The notes under the pieces: model-generated | What the model saw: the letters and a program-made list of their open reading frames with translations, nothing else | The model's database searches: none | Told to the model about the DNA's origin: nothing | Part shown: positions 1-12,476 of the stretch, in pieces | Numbering within the stretch: the stretch's first letter is position 1 | Layout: every line of letters starts with the position of its first letter | Source: Mycoplasma sp. OR1901 | Lineage (GTDB): Bacteria; Bacillota_I; Bacilli_A; Mycoplasmatales; Metamycoplasmataceae | DNA length: 64,000 nt | NCBI RefSeq assembly: GCF_013348745.1 | Contig: NZ_CP054666.1 | Location: 372,001-436,000 of the forward strand | Direction of reading: 5' to 3' | Made by a program: the position numbers and the translations under genes

Positions 1-1935
<1,935 letters not shown>

Positions 1936-1994
1936 AGGTGTATTTAAGACATTTTAATGAATTATTAATTTACTATTCGGTTTTCAGAGAATAA

Positions 1995-2014
1995 GCCCAG
2001 AAGGGCATTTTTTT
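1995..2014 (+). terminator. Short GC hairpin and T-run after 23S rRNA
   Basis: GCCC AGAA GGGC (1995-2006) is followed by a T-run at 2008-2014. The stem is only 4 bp but is all G-C and is placed 60 bases after the rRNA 3' end, so it is the likely end of the rRNA transcript. Confidence 0.55.
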
Positions 2015-2034
2015 ATGCAAAATAAAAATTAATT

Positions 2035-2062
2035 TATAATTAATAGTATAAAGAATAGGAGA
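2035..2062 (+). promoter_or_regulatory. -10 box and ribosome binding site of the ezrA-like gene
   Basis: A perfect TATAAT lies at 2035-2040 and AGGAGA at 2057-2062. The ribosome binding site sits 13 bases before the ATG at 2076, longer than usual, but no nearer start codon with better spacing is in frame. No clear -35 box is visible. Confidence 0.55.
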
Positions 2063-2075
2063 AATAAATTTTATA

Positions 2076-3614
2076 ATGGCATACATTCTATTTAGCTTAT
2101 TTAGTATATTATTAATTATTTTCATTTTTGTTATGTTGTTTTTTTTGAAATCGCTTTATATTCAATATAGTTCGAAAAGAAACCAAAAAATAACAAACGA
2201 AATTAGTAGATCAATGTATGAAAACGAAACTAATTTAACAAGATTAAAATTATTATCTAAAAATAATAAAACTTATGAAAAAATATATAGTGAATTAGAT
2301 GGATATTACAATACGTTAAAAAAATATTCTGATGTAATAAAAACAAATCTAGAGAATTCTAATAATTGAATCCAACTTAGAAAAACTAAAGAATTATTAA
2401 AAATAAATAGAATACTTAAAAAGAATTTTAAAAATTTTAAAAATAATCAGTCTAAGGTAAAAGGTGTAACTCATGATTTTCAAAAACTTTATGAAGAAGT
2501 GGATGAATCAATTTCAAGAATCATTCAAGTTTGCGAATATTTATTAAAAAGATTAGAAGCTTTCGAATGTTCTGATTACAAGACAGTAAGATATATTACT
2601 AAAGAAGTTCATAGGTTAAAAAGAGAAACAAAAGCTATTTTAGACAAGAAAACTAACGCCAATATGCGTGATTTATTTGCAGATGCTAGTGAAAAGGAAA
2701 AGAATTTATTAGAATTATTTAAATTAGAAAATAATCATTTAACAATTGAATACTTTTTATTTGGGCCTATAATGAATTCTTTAAAAGATCAACATAACTT
2801 ACTTAATAAAGAACAAAATACACTTATAGATAAATACCTTAAAGAGATAAAAAATGCATGACTAGCAAAAAGTTTTAAAGTTGATCTTTTAATTTCTAAA
2901 ATAAGAGATTTCTATTATTATTTAAATAATATTTTTATGGATAGTAAATCAAAAATAATAATTGATGAGTTCAAAAATAAAAACTACGAATTAATTCATA
3001 ATTTTATTATTAAATTAATTGACAAAAACGGCGATGATATTAAAAAACTTAATCCCGAATTAAAAGCTAAAACTGTAAATGAATTGAAGTTTTATAGCGA
3101 AAAACTTCAAGCATTTTCAAAAAATAATGATTATATTAATTACTATTCTAATTTAGATGATTTAATAAATATGTATAAAGATTTAGAAAAAAATATTTAT
3201 TTAACTTTATCTGAAAGCAAAAGAGAAGGGTTTTCTAATATTAAAGAAGAGTTTAATAATATTGAAAATTTATATTATATTGTTATGCAACATAAGTTTT
3301 TACCAAAGAATGATGATACTTTAAAAATAACCGATAATTTGGAAGTTTTATATAAAAATATACAAAGCGATTCAAGTAAAAATGATATTAATGAATGGGT
3401 TTTAAATATTGAACAATTAATTCGAATCATTGGAGAAAACATCGAATATAAGCAAATGTATGACAAAATAAATGAATATGTTATAAATAATAAAAAATAT
3501 AATGATAAAATACAATTATTCAAAAGTTTTCTATTCAGTGCAGAAAACAATATAAAAAATAGAGATTATAAAGCTGCTTATAAAATAATGAAAAAATTTA
3601 TTATAACACAATAA
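2076..3614 (+). CDS. ezrA: EzrA-like septation-ring regulator, membrane-anchored coiled-coil protein
   Basis: A 512-residue protein when TGA is read as Trp (two in-frame TGAs after residues 97 and 261). It has one N-terminal membrane segment (about residues 3-25, very Phe/Ile/Leu rich) followed by a long Lys/Glu/Asn-rich helical region that looks like coiled coil. This is the architecture of EzrA (562 residues in B. subtilis), which binds FtsZ and limits Z-ring formation at the membrane. The neighbour supports the call: thiI follows after 13 bases, and ezrA and thiI are neighbours in Bacillus as well. Sequence similarity to EzrA is not strong enough by eye to be certain; a generic coiled-coil membrane protein is the alternative. 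Confidence 0.65.
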
Positions 3615-3627
3615 AAAAGGAGAAAAA

Positions 3628-4782
3628 ATGTATAAAAAAATTTTAATTAGGTATGGAGAATTGGTTTTAAAGAAAAAAAATAGAAAAACTTTTATAAATC
3701 AATTATCAAATAATATCACACATATAGTAGGTCAAAAACCACAAGTTGAATTTGATAGAATGTATTTAGATTATAGTGAACTAGCTTTAGAGAGACTAAA
3801 ATTTGTATTTGGGATTAGTTCTTACTCACCTGTTATAGTAACTGAAAATAATATAGAGAATTTCAAAGAAGACGTCATGAAACTAGTTAAAAACGATTCA
3901 AAAACATTCAAAATTGAATCAAGACGTAATTTTAAAGGTTTTGAATATAATTCAGGTAATATAAATAATATTTTAGGAACTCATGTTTTAAAAAATACAA
4001 ACCTTAAAGTGGATGTTCATAATCCAGATCAAACATTTTATGTTGAAGTTAGAAAAGACCAAACTTATATATTTTCAAATTACATAAGTGGTTTAGGTGG
4101 TCTACCTGTAGGTGTTTCTGGAAAAGTTTTACACTTAATTTCAGGTGGTTTTGATTCTCCTGTTGCGGCTTTTGAATTAATGAAAAGAGGTCTAAAAGTT
4201 GATTTTTTAACATTCATGACTCCGCCACAAACTGATCAAAGAACAATTGATAAAATCAAAGGTTTAGTTACTACTTTATCGAATTACCAAGTAACTTCTA
4301 ATTTATTAATTGCTGATTACTCTTATTTAATGAATTATATTTCTTTTGTTTCAAATGAATCTTATAAAATAACTTTAATGCGTCGTAGTTTTTATCGTAT
4401 TGCTGAACAAATTGCTAGAAAACATAATATATTAGCCATTTCAAATGGTGATAACTTAGGGCAAGTTGCTTCACAAACTTTAGAGTCTATTTATACAATA
4501 GGAAGTGAAAGTTCTCTACCAATTTTAAGACCTTTATTAACTTTCGATAAAAATGAAATCATTAAAATTGCAAGACAAATTAATACCCATGATACTTCAA
4601 TTATTAAAGCGAACGAAACATGCGAATTATTTGCTCCTAAAGAACCGGTTACAAAACCAAGAATTGAAGTAGCCAAAAAATTAGAAGAAGAATTAAATCA
4701 AATTCCTGAATTAGAATCTGATTTATTAAATTCTAAAATCGAACATATAAAAATATCTATAAGTCTAAATAAACCAAGATAA
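3628..4782 (+). CDS. thiI: tRNA 4-thiouridine synthase ThiI
   Basis: A 384-residue protein starting 6 bases after AAGGAG. It begins with the ThiI-type 'ILIRYGEL' and 'KNR' motifs (residues 5-19), continues through a THUMP domain to about residue 160, and then has the PP-loop ATP-binding motif SGGFDS at 172-177. Cys332 in 'NETCELFAPKEP' matches the conserved cysteine of the AANH domain. The protein stops without a C-terminal rhodanese domain, as is normal for Gram-positive and mycoplasma ThiI. It transfers sulfur to U8 of tRNA in the cytoplasm. The sulfur would come from a NifS/IscS-type cysteine desulfurase, which is not seen in this window. Probably co-transcribed with the ezrA-like gene. 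Confidence 0.95.
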   Translation: MYKKILIRYGELVLKKKNRKTFINQLSNNITHIVGQKPQVEFDRMYLDYSELALERLKFVFGISSYSPVIVTENNIENFKEDVMKLVKNDSKTFKIESRRNFKGFEYNSGNINNILGTHVLKNTNLKVDVHNPDQTFYVEVRKDQTYIFSNYISGLGGLPVGVSGKVLHLISGGFDSPVAAFELMKRGLKVDFLTFMTPPQTDQRTIDKIKGLVTTLSNYQVTSNLLIADYSYLMNYISFVSNESYKITLMRRSFYRIAEQIARKHNILAISNGDNLGQVASQTLESIYTIGSESSLPILRPLLTFDKNEIIKIARQINTHDTSIIKANETCELFAPKEPVTKPRIEVAKKLEEELNQIPELESDLLNSKIEHIKISISLNKPR

Positions 4783-4794
4783 TAACTTGGTTTA
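4770..4794 (+). terminator. Hairpin overlapping the end of thiI
   Basis: TAAACCAAG (4770-4778) pairs with CTTGGTTTA (4786-4794), a 9-bp stem with a 7-base loop that contains the thiI stop codon. The downstream T-run is broken (TTTAATATTTTT), so termination may be partial. Confidence 0.6.
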
Positions 4795-4817
4795 TTTAAT
4801 ATTTTTCTACCTTAAAA

Positions 4818-4826
4818 TAGTGGGTT
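4818..4826 (+). repeat. Left arm of inverted repeat flanking the recombinase gene
   Basis: TAGTGGGTT lies 13 bases before the recombinase start codon. Its exact reverse complement AACCCACTA is at 5773-5781, 8 bases after the recombinase stop. Both arms are embedded in short A/T runs. They could be binding sites for the recombinase or half-sites of an attachment core. Confidence 0.45.
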
Positions 4827-4838
4827 TAAGGAGGAAAA

Positions 4839-5765
4839 ATGAAAAATGATGATCTAACATTTTCTGAATATTTTAAAAATTGAATGACTATATATAAAAA
4901 AGGTTCAATAACTAATGTTAGTTATAGTAAATACGAATTAACATTAAGATGAGTTAATAAAATTTCACCTAATTTAAAAATGAAAGATTTAAATAGACTA
5001 GAATACCAAAAAATATTAAACGAGTATGCTTTATATCATGAAAAGCAAACCACCATGGATTTTCATCATCATCTAAAAGCTTGTTTATTAGATGCTTTTG
5101 ATGAAGGTTATTTAAATGGTGACCCCACTCGTAAAGCGGTAATTAAAGGCGTTGTACAGCGTAAAAAGAAAGAAAAATATTTAAGTCAATTTGAGCTACA
5201 ATTATTGCTCAAGAAACTTAAAACTAATGGGCCTGTTAATTATGATTGACTTATTTTATTAATAGCAAAAACAGGTATTAGGTTTTCTGAAGCATTAGCA
5301 TTAACACCTGCTGATTTTGATCTTAATAAACAATTATTAATTATAAATAAGACTTGAAATTACAAGGAATCTACAGGTAGTTTTGCGCCTACTAAAAATA
5401 AAAGTTCAATTCGTAAAATACAATTGGACTGATTAACAACTTCACAATTTGCATTTATAATTAGAGATCTACCGGTTGATCAACCTATCTTTGTAAAGAA
5501 AAATAAAAAGATATTTAATTCGACAATTAATGATATTTTAGAAAGACGTTGTAAAAGCGCTAAGATTCCAATAATAACTATTCATGGACTTAGACATACA
5601 CATGCTTCAATTTTGCTTTATGCAGGTGTTTCTATTGCATCAGTAGCAAAAAGATTAGGACATGCTAGTATGAATACTACAGAACGTGTATATTTACATA
5701 TTATTAACGAATTAGAAAATAAAGATATCGATCTAGTGATGAGATCGATATCAAATCTAATTTAA
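4839..5765 (+). CDS. Tyrosine recombinase / site-specific integrase
   Basis: A 308-residue protein, full length only with TGA as Trp, starting 6 bases after AAGGAGG. The N-terminal 100 residues form a SAM-like core-binding domain; the C-terminal domain has the full catalytic set: Arg in 'TGIRFSEAL', a Lys-bearing beta hairpin near 'TKNKSSIRK', 'HGLRHTHAS', 'LGHASMNTT' and the nucleophile Tyr in 'ERVYLHI'. It breaks and rejoins DNA through a 3'-phosphotyrosine intermediate. It lies between thiI and, head to tail on the opposite strand, hsdR. Its job may be to mobilise or invert a DNA segment, as seen with recombinases near type I restriction genes in other mycoplasmas, but no invertible hsdS cassette is visible here. 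It is not an obvious housekeeping XerC/D, although a relationship cannot be excluded. Confidence 0.9.
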
Positions 5766-5772
5766 TTATACT

Positions 5773-5781
5773 AACCCACTA
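5773..5781 (-). repeat. Right arm of inverted repeat flanking the recombinase gene
   Basis: AACCCACTA, the exact reverse complement of 4818-4826, placed just before the convergent terminator. Confidence 0.45.
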
Positions 5782-5782
5782 A

Positions 5783-5808
5783 AAAAAGTAACGACACCGT
5801 TACTTTTT
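5783..5808. terminator. Bidirectional terminator between the recombinase and hsdR
   Basis: AAAAAGTAACG (5783-5793) pairs with CGTTACTTTTT (5798-5808) around an ACAC loop. Flanking A and T runs let it work for both converging genes. The hsdR stop codon (5800-5802) lies inside the stem. Confidence 0.8.
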
Positions 5809-8800
5809 AATATTTGATTCAACAAAGCTTCAAATACATTTCTTTGAGTTAGATCCAGAAATTTTACTTGGGTTATTAGCACTAACGTTTATATTAAAAT
5901 TGCTTTGACAATATTGGTAATAATTTTCTAATATTTCATTATTTTTATTAGTATTTTCAATAATTTTTTTATGCATATTATCTCTAATAATTGACTTAGT
6001 ATCTGGCGATTCTAAAAACTCACTTATAAAATGATCAATTTCTTGGTTAGTTAAACCTGTTGCATTAGAGAAAAATGTATATTTCTGTTCAATTTCTTTT
6101 TGAGTTCTTTCTTGAATCTTTTCAGAAATAAATTCTTCTAATTCTAATATGCTTGTAAATTTTAATTCACTAATTTTATCATTTAAAAATTCTTGATCAA
6201 CATATGAAAATTTAGCTAGAGCATCATTAATTTGATCTCTACTTATTTCTAATTTTTGTTCATTTTCTATATTTTTTTCTAAATATTCATTATCGATTAT
6301 TTCATCTGGTTTTTCAGATAAAAATGTTTCACAGTCTTTTAAAAACTCTTCATTAATTATGTTGTAAATATCATCTTTATCGTTATTTTCGCCATCTTTT
6401 GAATTAATAATATCACTAATTTCTTCTGCTCTATTTTTAATTTTTTCCACTATTCTTAAAATTTGAATAGTATCATCTAATTTAAAGGTGATTTTAATAT
6501 CATCTATTATTTGGTTTTTTTCTTCTACTTCAAGATTACTGAATTGAATTCAAGTTTTTAATAATTCATTTGCATAATTTTTGAAATACTTAGCGTTTTT
6601 TATAATTTCAGTTTCTTTTTTTGTTTCTTTGTATTTTGTTAACTCATCATATAGTTTATCTGGTAATTTATTAAAATCATTTTTAAAACCAATTTTATTA
6701 CTTATTTCATTAATAAAAGTTCAATGGTTATTAATTTTATTTTTGATTTTTTCAGGTTTTAATTCTGAAATTCAAACGTTATTTTCTTCGCTATTATTTT
6801 CGTTTCCATACTTTTTAAACGCTTTATTAAGAATATATTTCATAGTAGCGCCTTGACGGAAAAATCTAATCTTCCCGCTTTCTTTTGGTCAAGTTGTAGC
6901 TTTTTCTTCTTGCGTTTGTAATAAAATTCTATTTGTTCTTGAAATAGCTTGGATTAATAAATAATCTTGACTAATATGTTTATCAAAATATATTGTATCA
7001 ATGTATTTTGAGTCGTATCCAGTTAATAACTGATCCACGACTATTAATATATCAAGTTTTTTATTATTAATATCATCCTTAGATGAAATTCTATAATTAT
7101 TACCTTCTTGTTTTAATCTTTTTAATATGTCTTCTTTATATAAGTCATTAAGATGATCTATATCAAAATTAGTTTTAAAAGTATTATTATAGTTGTTTAA
7201 CATCTTAGTATAAAATTCTTTCTTTTCTATTACTCCTTTTTCAGTGTTTGATTCACTAAAATCAAAAAGTAATGTGAAATTAACTTTGTGTTTATACTCT
7301 TTTAGTTTTTGTTCGAATATATTGAAATATTTAATAGCGTCATCTTTACTTTCAACTGCAAAAAGTGAGCTATATTTATGTAAACGTCCGCCACTTTTTT
7401 TATTTGATATTATCTTTTGAATTAGTTCTTCTACTATTCAACTTTTATAAGCGTTATTATCGTAAAAATTCATTTCTTTTAATTTTTTTTCGATTTTTAT
7501 TGCTTCGTCAAAATTATTTTCGTCTACACCAATTAATAAATCATACTCACTATTTTCGCTATAATCTAGATTTTTAAGTTTGATATTATATTTATCTTCA
7601 ATTGTTTTTTTGGTGATCTCTAATTCTTCAAAACTTAATTTACCTGATTCATCTTCTTTTACAAACTTTCTATAATCTTGGTATAAAGATAATAATTTAT
7701 TTTTATCTTTATCACTTTTTTCAAGCTCTTCTATGTTGCTTGCACTACTAAATAACTTCACTAAATATTTTGGGTAATCAATGAAAATTTTAAATGGTAA
7801 TACTTTTTTGTCTTTAATTCCATCTTTAATTGTATAACTGTGCATTAAATCACCAAAAATACTCTTTGTAGTCTCTTTTTCCAATCTTTCGTTTACATCA
7901 TCATTCATTATAGGCGTTCCTGTGAAACCAATAAATTTAGAATGCGGAAACATTTCTTTGAAACTAGCAAATTGAGTACCTTCTGTAGAACGGTGCGCTT
8001 CATCAAAAATAAAGATAAAATCTTTACTTCTTCGTTTATTATTTTCTATTACATTCTCACTTAATGTGTCGTATATTTTTTTAATTTTTTGAATAGATGT
8101 TATTATTATTTTTTGATTGTTAGTGTTACTTGATATTTCACGTTTTAGATTATAGCTATTTTGAGTTTTGGTTATTTTGATATCTTCAGAATTATTTGAG
8201 AATCTATTATATTCATCTTCTGTTTGACTAGCTAAAGCTACTCTATCTATAACTATAAATATTTTTTTATTACTATATCTTTCTTTTAATAATTGTGCTA
8301 ATTTAAAACTTGTTAGAGTTTTACCAGAACCTGTTGTATGTCAAACATATCCAACTTTACTTTCTTGATCATCATTTCTATATGATTGCTCTAATTTTTC
8401 AAGAATGTTGTGAATCGCATGATATTGATAGCTTCTAAGTAAAAATAATTTATCATTTTGTATGTTTTCAACAGTATATTTTGAAACCATATCATGGACT
8501 GTAGGGATATTAAAGAAATATTTTACCACTTCATTTCATTTATGAATAGGTTTATTCTTTTTGTCAGTAGGATTTCAACTTGTAAAGTATAATCAGTCTG
8601 TAATATTGCTAGGAATATTATTATAATCAGTTTGATTAGGTGTATAATACATATTTTTTTCTGTCATAGCAGAAAGTATTTGAACAAAATTAAGCATTGT
8701 TAATTGAGATTCTCTTGCATTATAATTAGAAATATATTGATTATAATTTTTGAGTTGTTGAATAGCTAAATGTGTATCGGTTCCTCTTAACTTTAGTTCG

Positions 8801-9366
8801 ATTATCAAAACAGGAAGTCCGTTGATTAATAAAATAATATCTGGAATTATTCTTCCATCAATATCATTGAATCTAACTTGTCTTGCAATTTGGTAAACAG
8901 GATCTTTGGTATTTAAAAAATTACCAACGCTATCATTGTTTCCTAAAATATTTTGGTTACTTCCGCCGTTTTTAAAAAGTACTAACGAATATTCTTTATC
9001 TTCATTGTAATCATCTTTAAAATATGCTATTTTTGGGAGTGACCCGTATTTTAATACTTTATTTGTTAATTCTGTCAAATTAAACTTAGCACATTGTTTT
9101 AAAATCATATCAATATGTTTTACTTTTAACTTGTATCCATCAAGTATATTAGCGTTTATGTTATTTAAAATATTACATCAATTTTGTTTTAAATCTTGAT
9201 GTGTCTTTCCATAAATAGTCTTTCCATATTGATTTTCAGAATTTTCATTTAAAAATTCTATTTTTTTGTCAACTCTGTAATTAGCTTCAAGGTGTTTTAT
9301 TATCGCATCTTCTAACTCTTTTTCTGAGTTAAAATAAATGTCATTGTGATTATTTTTTTGATCCAT
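5800..9366 (-). CDS. hsdR: Type I restriction enzyme R subunit (HsdR)
   Basis: One open frame of 1188 residues with TGA as Trp; I followed every codon across the TGA positions and found no real stop. A PD-(D/E)xK nuclease motif is at Asp176, Glu190 and Lys192 ('PDIILL...IIELK'). The SF2 motor has Walker A TTGSGKT (about 344-350), DEAH at 455-458, 'GFTGTP' soon after 'MFPHSKFI', and a late 'QAISRTNR' motif VI. HsdR is the ATP-driven translocase and nuclease of a complex with HsdM and HsdS. Neither partner is next to it: the neighbours are the recombinase and cardiolipin synthase. A C-terminal tail of about 300 Glu/Asn/Lys-rich residues is likely the helical M-interaction region. Start chosen at 9366, behind AAAGGA. 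Confidence 0.95.
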
Positions 9367-9378
9367 TTTTATTTTCCT

Positions 9379-10878
9379 TTAAATTGTTGGTGAAGTTCAA
9401 ATGTAAAAGAACCTTTCGAAAATAGTTCCTTTTTTCATAAGCTCAGGGTTTTTTCTAATATCAGTAGAATTATTGTTATATTGTTCGAATAAATGAATAA
9501 CATTTTTAATAGCGGGACCAACAATAATATCCATTGTTTCATATTGTGAAAACATACTTCTTGCATCTAAGTTACTTGTTCCTACTCAAGCGATTTTATC
9601 GTCGATAATTCCTGATTTAGAGTGTAGAAAATGATTGTCGTATATTTGTACTTTCATACCTAATTGAACTAGTTGTTTAATTTGTCATAAGCCGACTTTA
9701 TATACTAATTTTTTATCGGGTAAACCAGGGAAGAAAATTGTTACATCTACATTATTTTTAAGAGCTAAAATTATTTGTTTATACATTGCTTCTGTAATTG
9801 AGAAATATGGTGTTGCGATTTTAATTGATTTTTTAGCTTGGCTAAAAAGTTTTATTCAAACTCTTTCGGCGTTTGAATAATCTCAACTAGGTGAATCAAA
9901 AACTAAAATAGATTGATTTTCTCCTTTTTCATCTTCTTTAAATTTAGAAATATAATTATTAACATCTAATTTTTCTCTTGTTATAATTTCTCAAAATTTA
10001 ATAAAGTGTACATTGTACGCGTTTACATATTCTCCGGTTATTTTGTAATTGATATCAATTCAATGACCATATTTTGGCGATAATGAAGCGTACTCGTCTG
10101 AAATATTATTTCCACCTGAAAATACTTTTTTAGAGTCAATTATTATAAATTTTTGGTGATTTCTGTAAAAGGCTTTATGTGTTATAAAAGGGTAATATAT
10201 TTTAGCTATAAAATGAACTTTTACGCCTATTTTGTTAAGTTTTTTAAGTTCTTTTTTTAATCTTGGGAATGCACCAAAATCATCAATTAATCATTTGATT
10301 TCTAAACCTTCTTTGGCTTTTAATTTGATTAAATCAATAAATTCTTTTGATATCTCACTCTTTTTAATTATGTAAGTAATAATTAAAATACTTTTTTTAG
10401 CTTCTTTAATATTTTTTTCTAAAGAGTCATAAAATCTATAACCTTCTTCATAAAAATGATAGTTTGAATTTAAAATAGTTGTATCTGTAATGTTTTTTAG
10501 TTCATTTAATTCTACACTAGCACTACTTGTTTTTTCTATTTGATTAATTTTATTTAAATTATAATTATCTTCTCTCATAACTTTTAGTTCGTTTTTGTTG
10601 GGTTTAATTTTCCCAAGGGTAAAGAAGATTGCAACACTGAAAATTGGTAATATAGTCATTAAAAATAGTCATGATACCTTGATTTTTGGGTTTCTTTGTT
10701 GGAAAGCTATTGTAAGTACCATTATTACGTTTAACAAGTAGTTTGTTCAAATTAGTAAGTGTACATAATTCGAGTTAATATTGTAAATTAAAAAAGAAAT
10801 ACCGGCAAAAAAACCGATTATAAAAATGGATTGTGCAACTATAATAAGTAATCTATATAAATTCAACTTTCATATCAT
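9379..10878 (-). CDS. cls: Cardiolipin synthase
   Basis: A 499-residue membrane enzyme that condenses two phosphatidylglycerols into cardiolipin. Two membrane segments occupy about residues 5-85, and two HKD phospholipase-D motifs follow: H241-Q-K with Asp at 248, and H419-S-K with Asp at 426, each followed by a Gly/Asn-rich turn ('SGGNN', 'GTSNLD'). Length matches the family (480-510). The start at 10878 gives the complete two-membrane-segment N-terminus, but there is no ribosome binding site: a TATAAT ends six bases before the ATG, so the message may be leaderless. The stop lies 13 bases before the hsdR start, so the two may be co-transcribed. Confidence 0.93.
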
Positions 10879-10884
10879 ATTTAT

Positions 10885-10890
10885 ATTATA
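10885..10890 (-). promoter_or_regulatory. -10 box placed for a leaderless cls transcript
   Basis: TATAAT on the minus strand, ending 6 bases upstream of the cls ATG. Transcription would begin at or next to the A of the start codon. No Shine-Dalgarno sequence is present in the space between. Confidence 0.5.
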
Positions 10891-10892
10891 TA

Positions 10893-10934
10893 AAAAAATA
10901 AACTATTGTTTAGTTTAACGCTAGTTTATTTTTT
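10893..10934 (-). terminator. Terminator after the rpiB-DUF2188 operon
   Basis: A 13-bp A/T-rich stem (10893-10905 with 10922-10934), a 16-base loop and a T-run on the minus strand. It starts inside the end of the DUF2188 gene. Confidence 0.65.
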
Positions 10935-11165
10935 ATATCCTTTACCATCACGAATTTTACCATTTTCACCATGAATGTAGTAAGTTCCGTTATATTTCTT
11001 AGCTAAATCTCTTGCGTAAGGAATAGCTTCTTTTTGTGTATCGAATGTTATAGTTGCTTTTTCTGCACCTTCTCTATACACTCTTCATTTACCTTTTTCT
11101 CTATCTAATGTAATGTGTCAAACAGGTTTTAATTCTTTTTTTGCTGTTGTTGTTTCTTTTGCCAT
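10926..11165 (-). CDS. DUF2188 domain protein
   Basis: A 79-residue protein, not visible without reading TGA as Trp (positions 16 and 29). It follows the DUF2188 pattern: 'HITLDREKGKWRVYREGAEK', 'TFDTQKEAIPYAR', then 'IHGENGKIRDGKGY'. The family is widespread in bacteria and phages and has no established function. The gene begins 5 bases after rpiB and clearly shares its transcript, ending in the terminator at 10893-10934. Confidence 0.85.
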
Positions 11166-11170
11166 TTTTA

Positions 11171-11611
11171 TTATTTATCTAACTCCTCTATTCTTTCAAT
11201 GTGTCTTCCACCTTCAAAATCTGTTTTTAAATATTCATCAACCATTTTAAAAGCGTCTTCGGGTTTAATTTGTCTACCACCAAAAACAAGAACGTTCGCA
11301 TCGTTATGTTGTTTTGCTAAGTGAGCATCTTCTACAGAAGTAATTCTGGCAGCTCTAATGTGTTTATGTCTATTTAGAGCATATGAAATACCAAGACCAG
11401 TACCACATACTCCAATTCCAAAATCAGGTTTACGAGAATTTATATATTCCGCTAATTCGTTCCCTTGAGTTGCGTAGCTAATTTTATCAACTCCGTTACT
11501 TGGTCCTAAATCAACAGTATCATAACCTAAAGATCTAACGTAGTCTTTAAGTTGTTCTTTAAGGTCAAAACCTGCATGATCAGAAGCTAAGGCCACTACT
11601 TTTTTACTCAT
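11171..11611 (-). CDS. rpiB: Ribose-5-phosphate isomerase B
   Basis: A 146-residue protein of the RpiB/LacA/LacB family, cytoplasmic, interconverting ribulose-5-P and ribose-5-P for nucleotide synthesis. Visible motifs are 'ASDHAGFDLK' at the N-terminus, 'DLGP', 'GIGVCGTGLGISYALNR' with the catalytic Cys, and 'HNDANVLVFGGR'. The start follows AAAGGAGC, and a TATAAT at 11652-11657 lies upstream. DUF2188 follows 5 bases later. Confidence 0.95.
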   Translation of the reverse strand: MSKKVVALASDHAGFDLKEQLKDYVRSLGYDTVDLGPSNGVDKISYATQGNELAEYINSRKPDFGIGVCGTGLGISYALNRHKHIRAARITSVEDAHLAKQHNDANVLVFGGRQIKPEDAFKMVDEYLKTDFEGGRHIERIEELDK

Positions 11612-11651
11612 AATTGCTCCTTTATATTCTAATTTATAAGTTATCTTTTAA

Positions 11652-11657
11652 ATTATA
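11652..11657 (-). promoter_or_regulatory. -10 box of the rpiB operon
   Basis: TATAAT on the minus strand, about 40 bases before the rpiB ATG, in the divergent gap to the pseudouridine synthase. Confidence 0.55.
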
Positions 11658-11728
11658 CTAAATTAATAATCTAAATTATTAATAAAAATATTTAATTTTC
11701 AAAAATATTTAATTAAAATAAGTTAGAA

Positions 11729-12421
11729 ATGAAAATGAGAATTGAGAAATTTTTAAGCCAAAATACAAGTTATACCAGAAGTGAAATAAAAAACCTTATT
11801 TCTAGTAAGAAAATAAAAGTAAATGACATAATAATAAAAAAATCAGTACAGATAAGCGCGACTGATATTGTTAAAATTAACGATGTTATTGTAGAATCAA
11901 AAGAAGAATTTATTTACTTATTATTAAATAAACCCGCCGGTTATGTATGTGCAAATACCGATTTGATACATAAAACGGTATTTGATTTAATTGATCAAAA
12001 ATATTTAAATTATAAGGACATTCATACGGTTGGAAGACTTGATAAGGATACAGAAGGACTTTTATTGATTACTAATGACGGAGAACTAACACATAAGCTT
12101 TTAGCACCTAAAAAGCATGTTATAAAGACGTATTTTGTTAAAACTGACAAAGAAATCAAACCTGAGTTAATCAAAATCTTTGAACAAGGTTTTGATATTG
12201 GTGAGAAAAATAATACACTACCAGCTAAACTTGAAATCATTAATTCAAATGAGTGCTTTTTATCAATTAATGAAGGTAAATTTCACCAAGTTAAAAGGAT
12301 GTTTTTAAAGTTCGGTTTAACGGTAATTTACCTAAAACGTATTAGTTTTGGTAAATTAGAGCTACCTAAAGATTTAAAATTAGGTCAATATATTAAAATT
12401 ACTAAAGAACAAATACTTTAA
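11729..12421 (+). CDS. Pseudouridine synthase, RsuA/RluB family
   Basis: A 230-residue rRNA-modifying enzyme with an N-terminal S4 RNA-binding domain (residues 1-60: 'RIEKFLSQNTSYTRSEIKNLI') and the catalytic motif GRLDKDTEGLLL with Asp105. The RsuA-type layout and 'LNKPAGYVCA' suggest modification of a single uridine in 16S or 23S rRNA; which one cannot be told by eye. Two ATGs (11729, 11735) are possible, neither with a convincing ribosome binding site. Transcribed divergently from rpiB. Confidence 0.9.
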   Translation: MKMRIEKFLSQNTSYTRSEIKNLISSKKIKVNDIIIKKSVQISATDIVKINDVIVESKEEFIYLLLNKPAGYVCANTDLIHKTVFDLIDQKYLNYKDIHTVGRLDKDTEGLLLITNDGELTHKLLAPKKHVIKTYFVKTDKEIKPELIKIFEQGFDIGEKNNTLPAKLEIINSNECFLSINEGKFHQVKRMFLKFGLTVIYLKRISFGKLELPKDLKLGQYIKITKEQIL

Positions 12422-12447
12422 TTTATATGAAAGATAATTTAATACTT

Positions 12448-12453
12448 TATAAT
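12448..12453 (+). promoter_or_regulatory. -10 box of the DUF3137-like gene
   Basis: TATAAT 24 bases before the ATG at 12477; the strong ribosome binding site AAGGGAGGG follows directly. Confidence 0.55.
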
Positions 12454-12476
12454 TTATATATGAAAAAGGGAGGGTT

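Noticed and set aside
1936..2075. 5S rRNA expected right after 23S
   Set aside because: No 5S-like sequence is present; only a terminator and the next promoter. 5S is unlinked in many mycoplasmas.
2370..2936. TGA codons that seem to break the ezrA-like gene, hsdR, metK, leuS, mib and others into pieces
   Set aside because: Frames stay in register across each TGA and conserved domains continue; this is the mycoplasma code with TGA as Trp.
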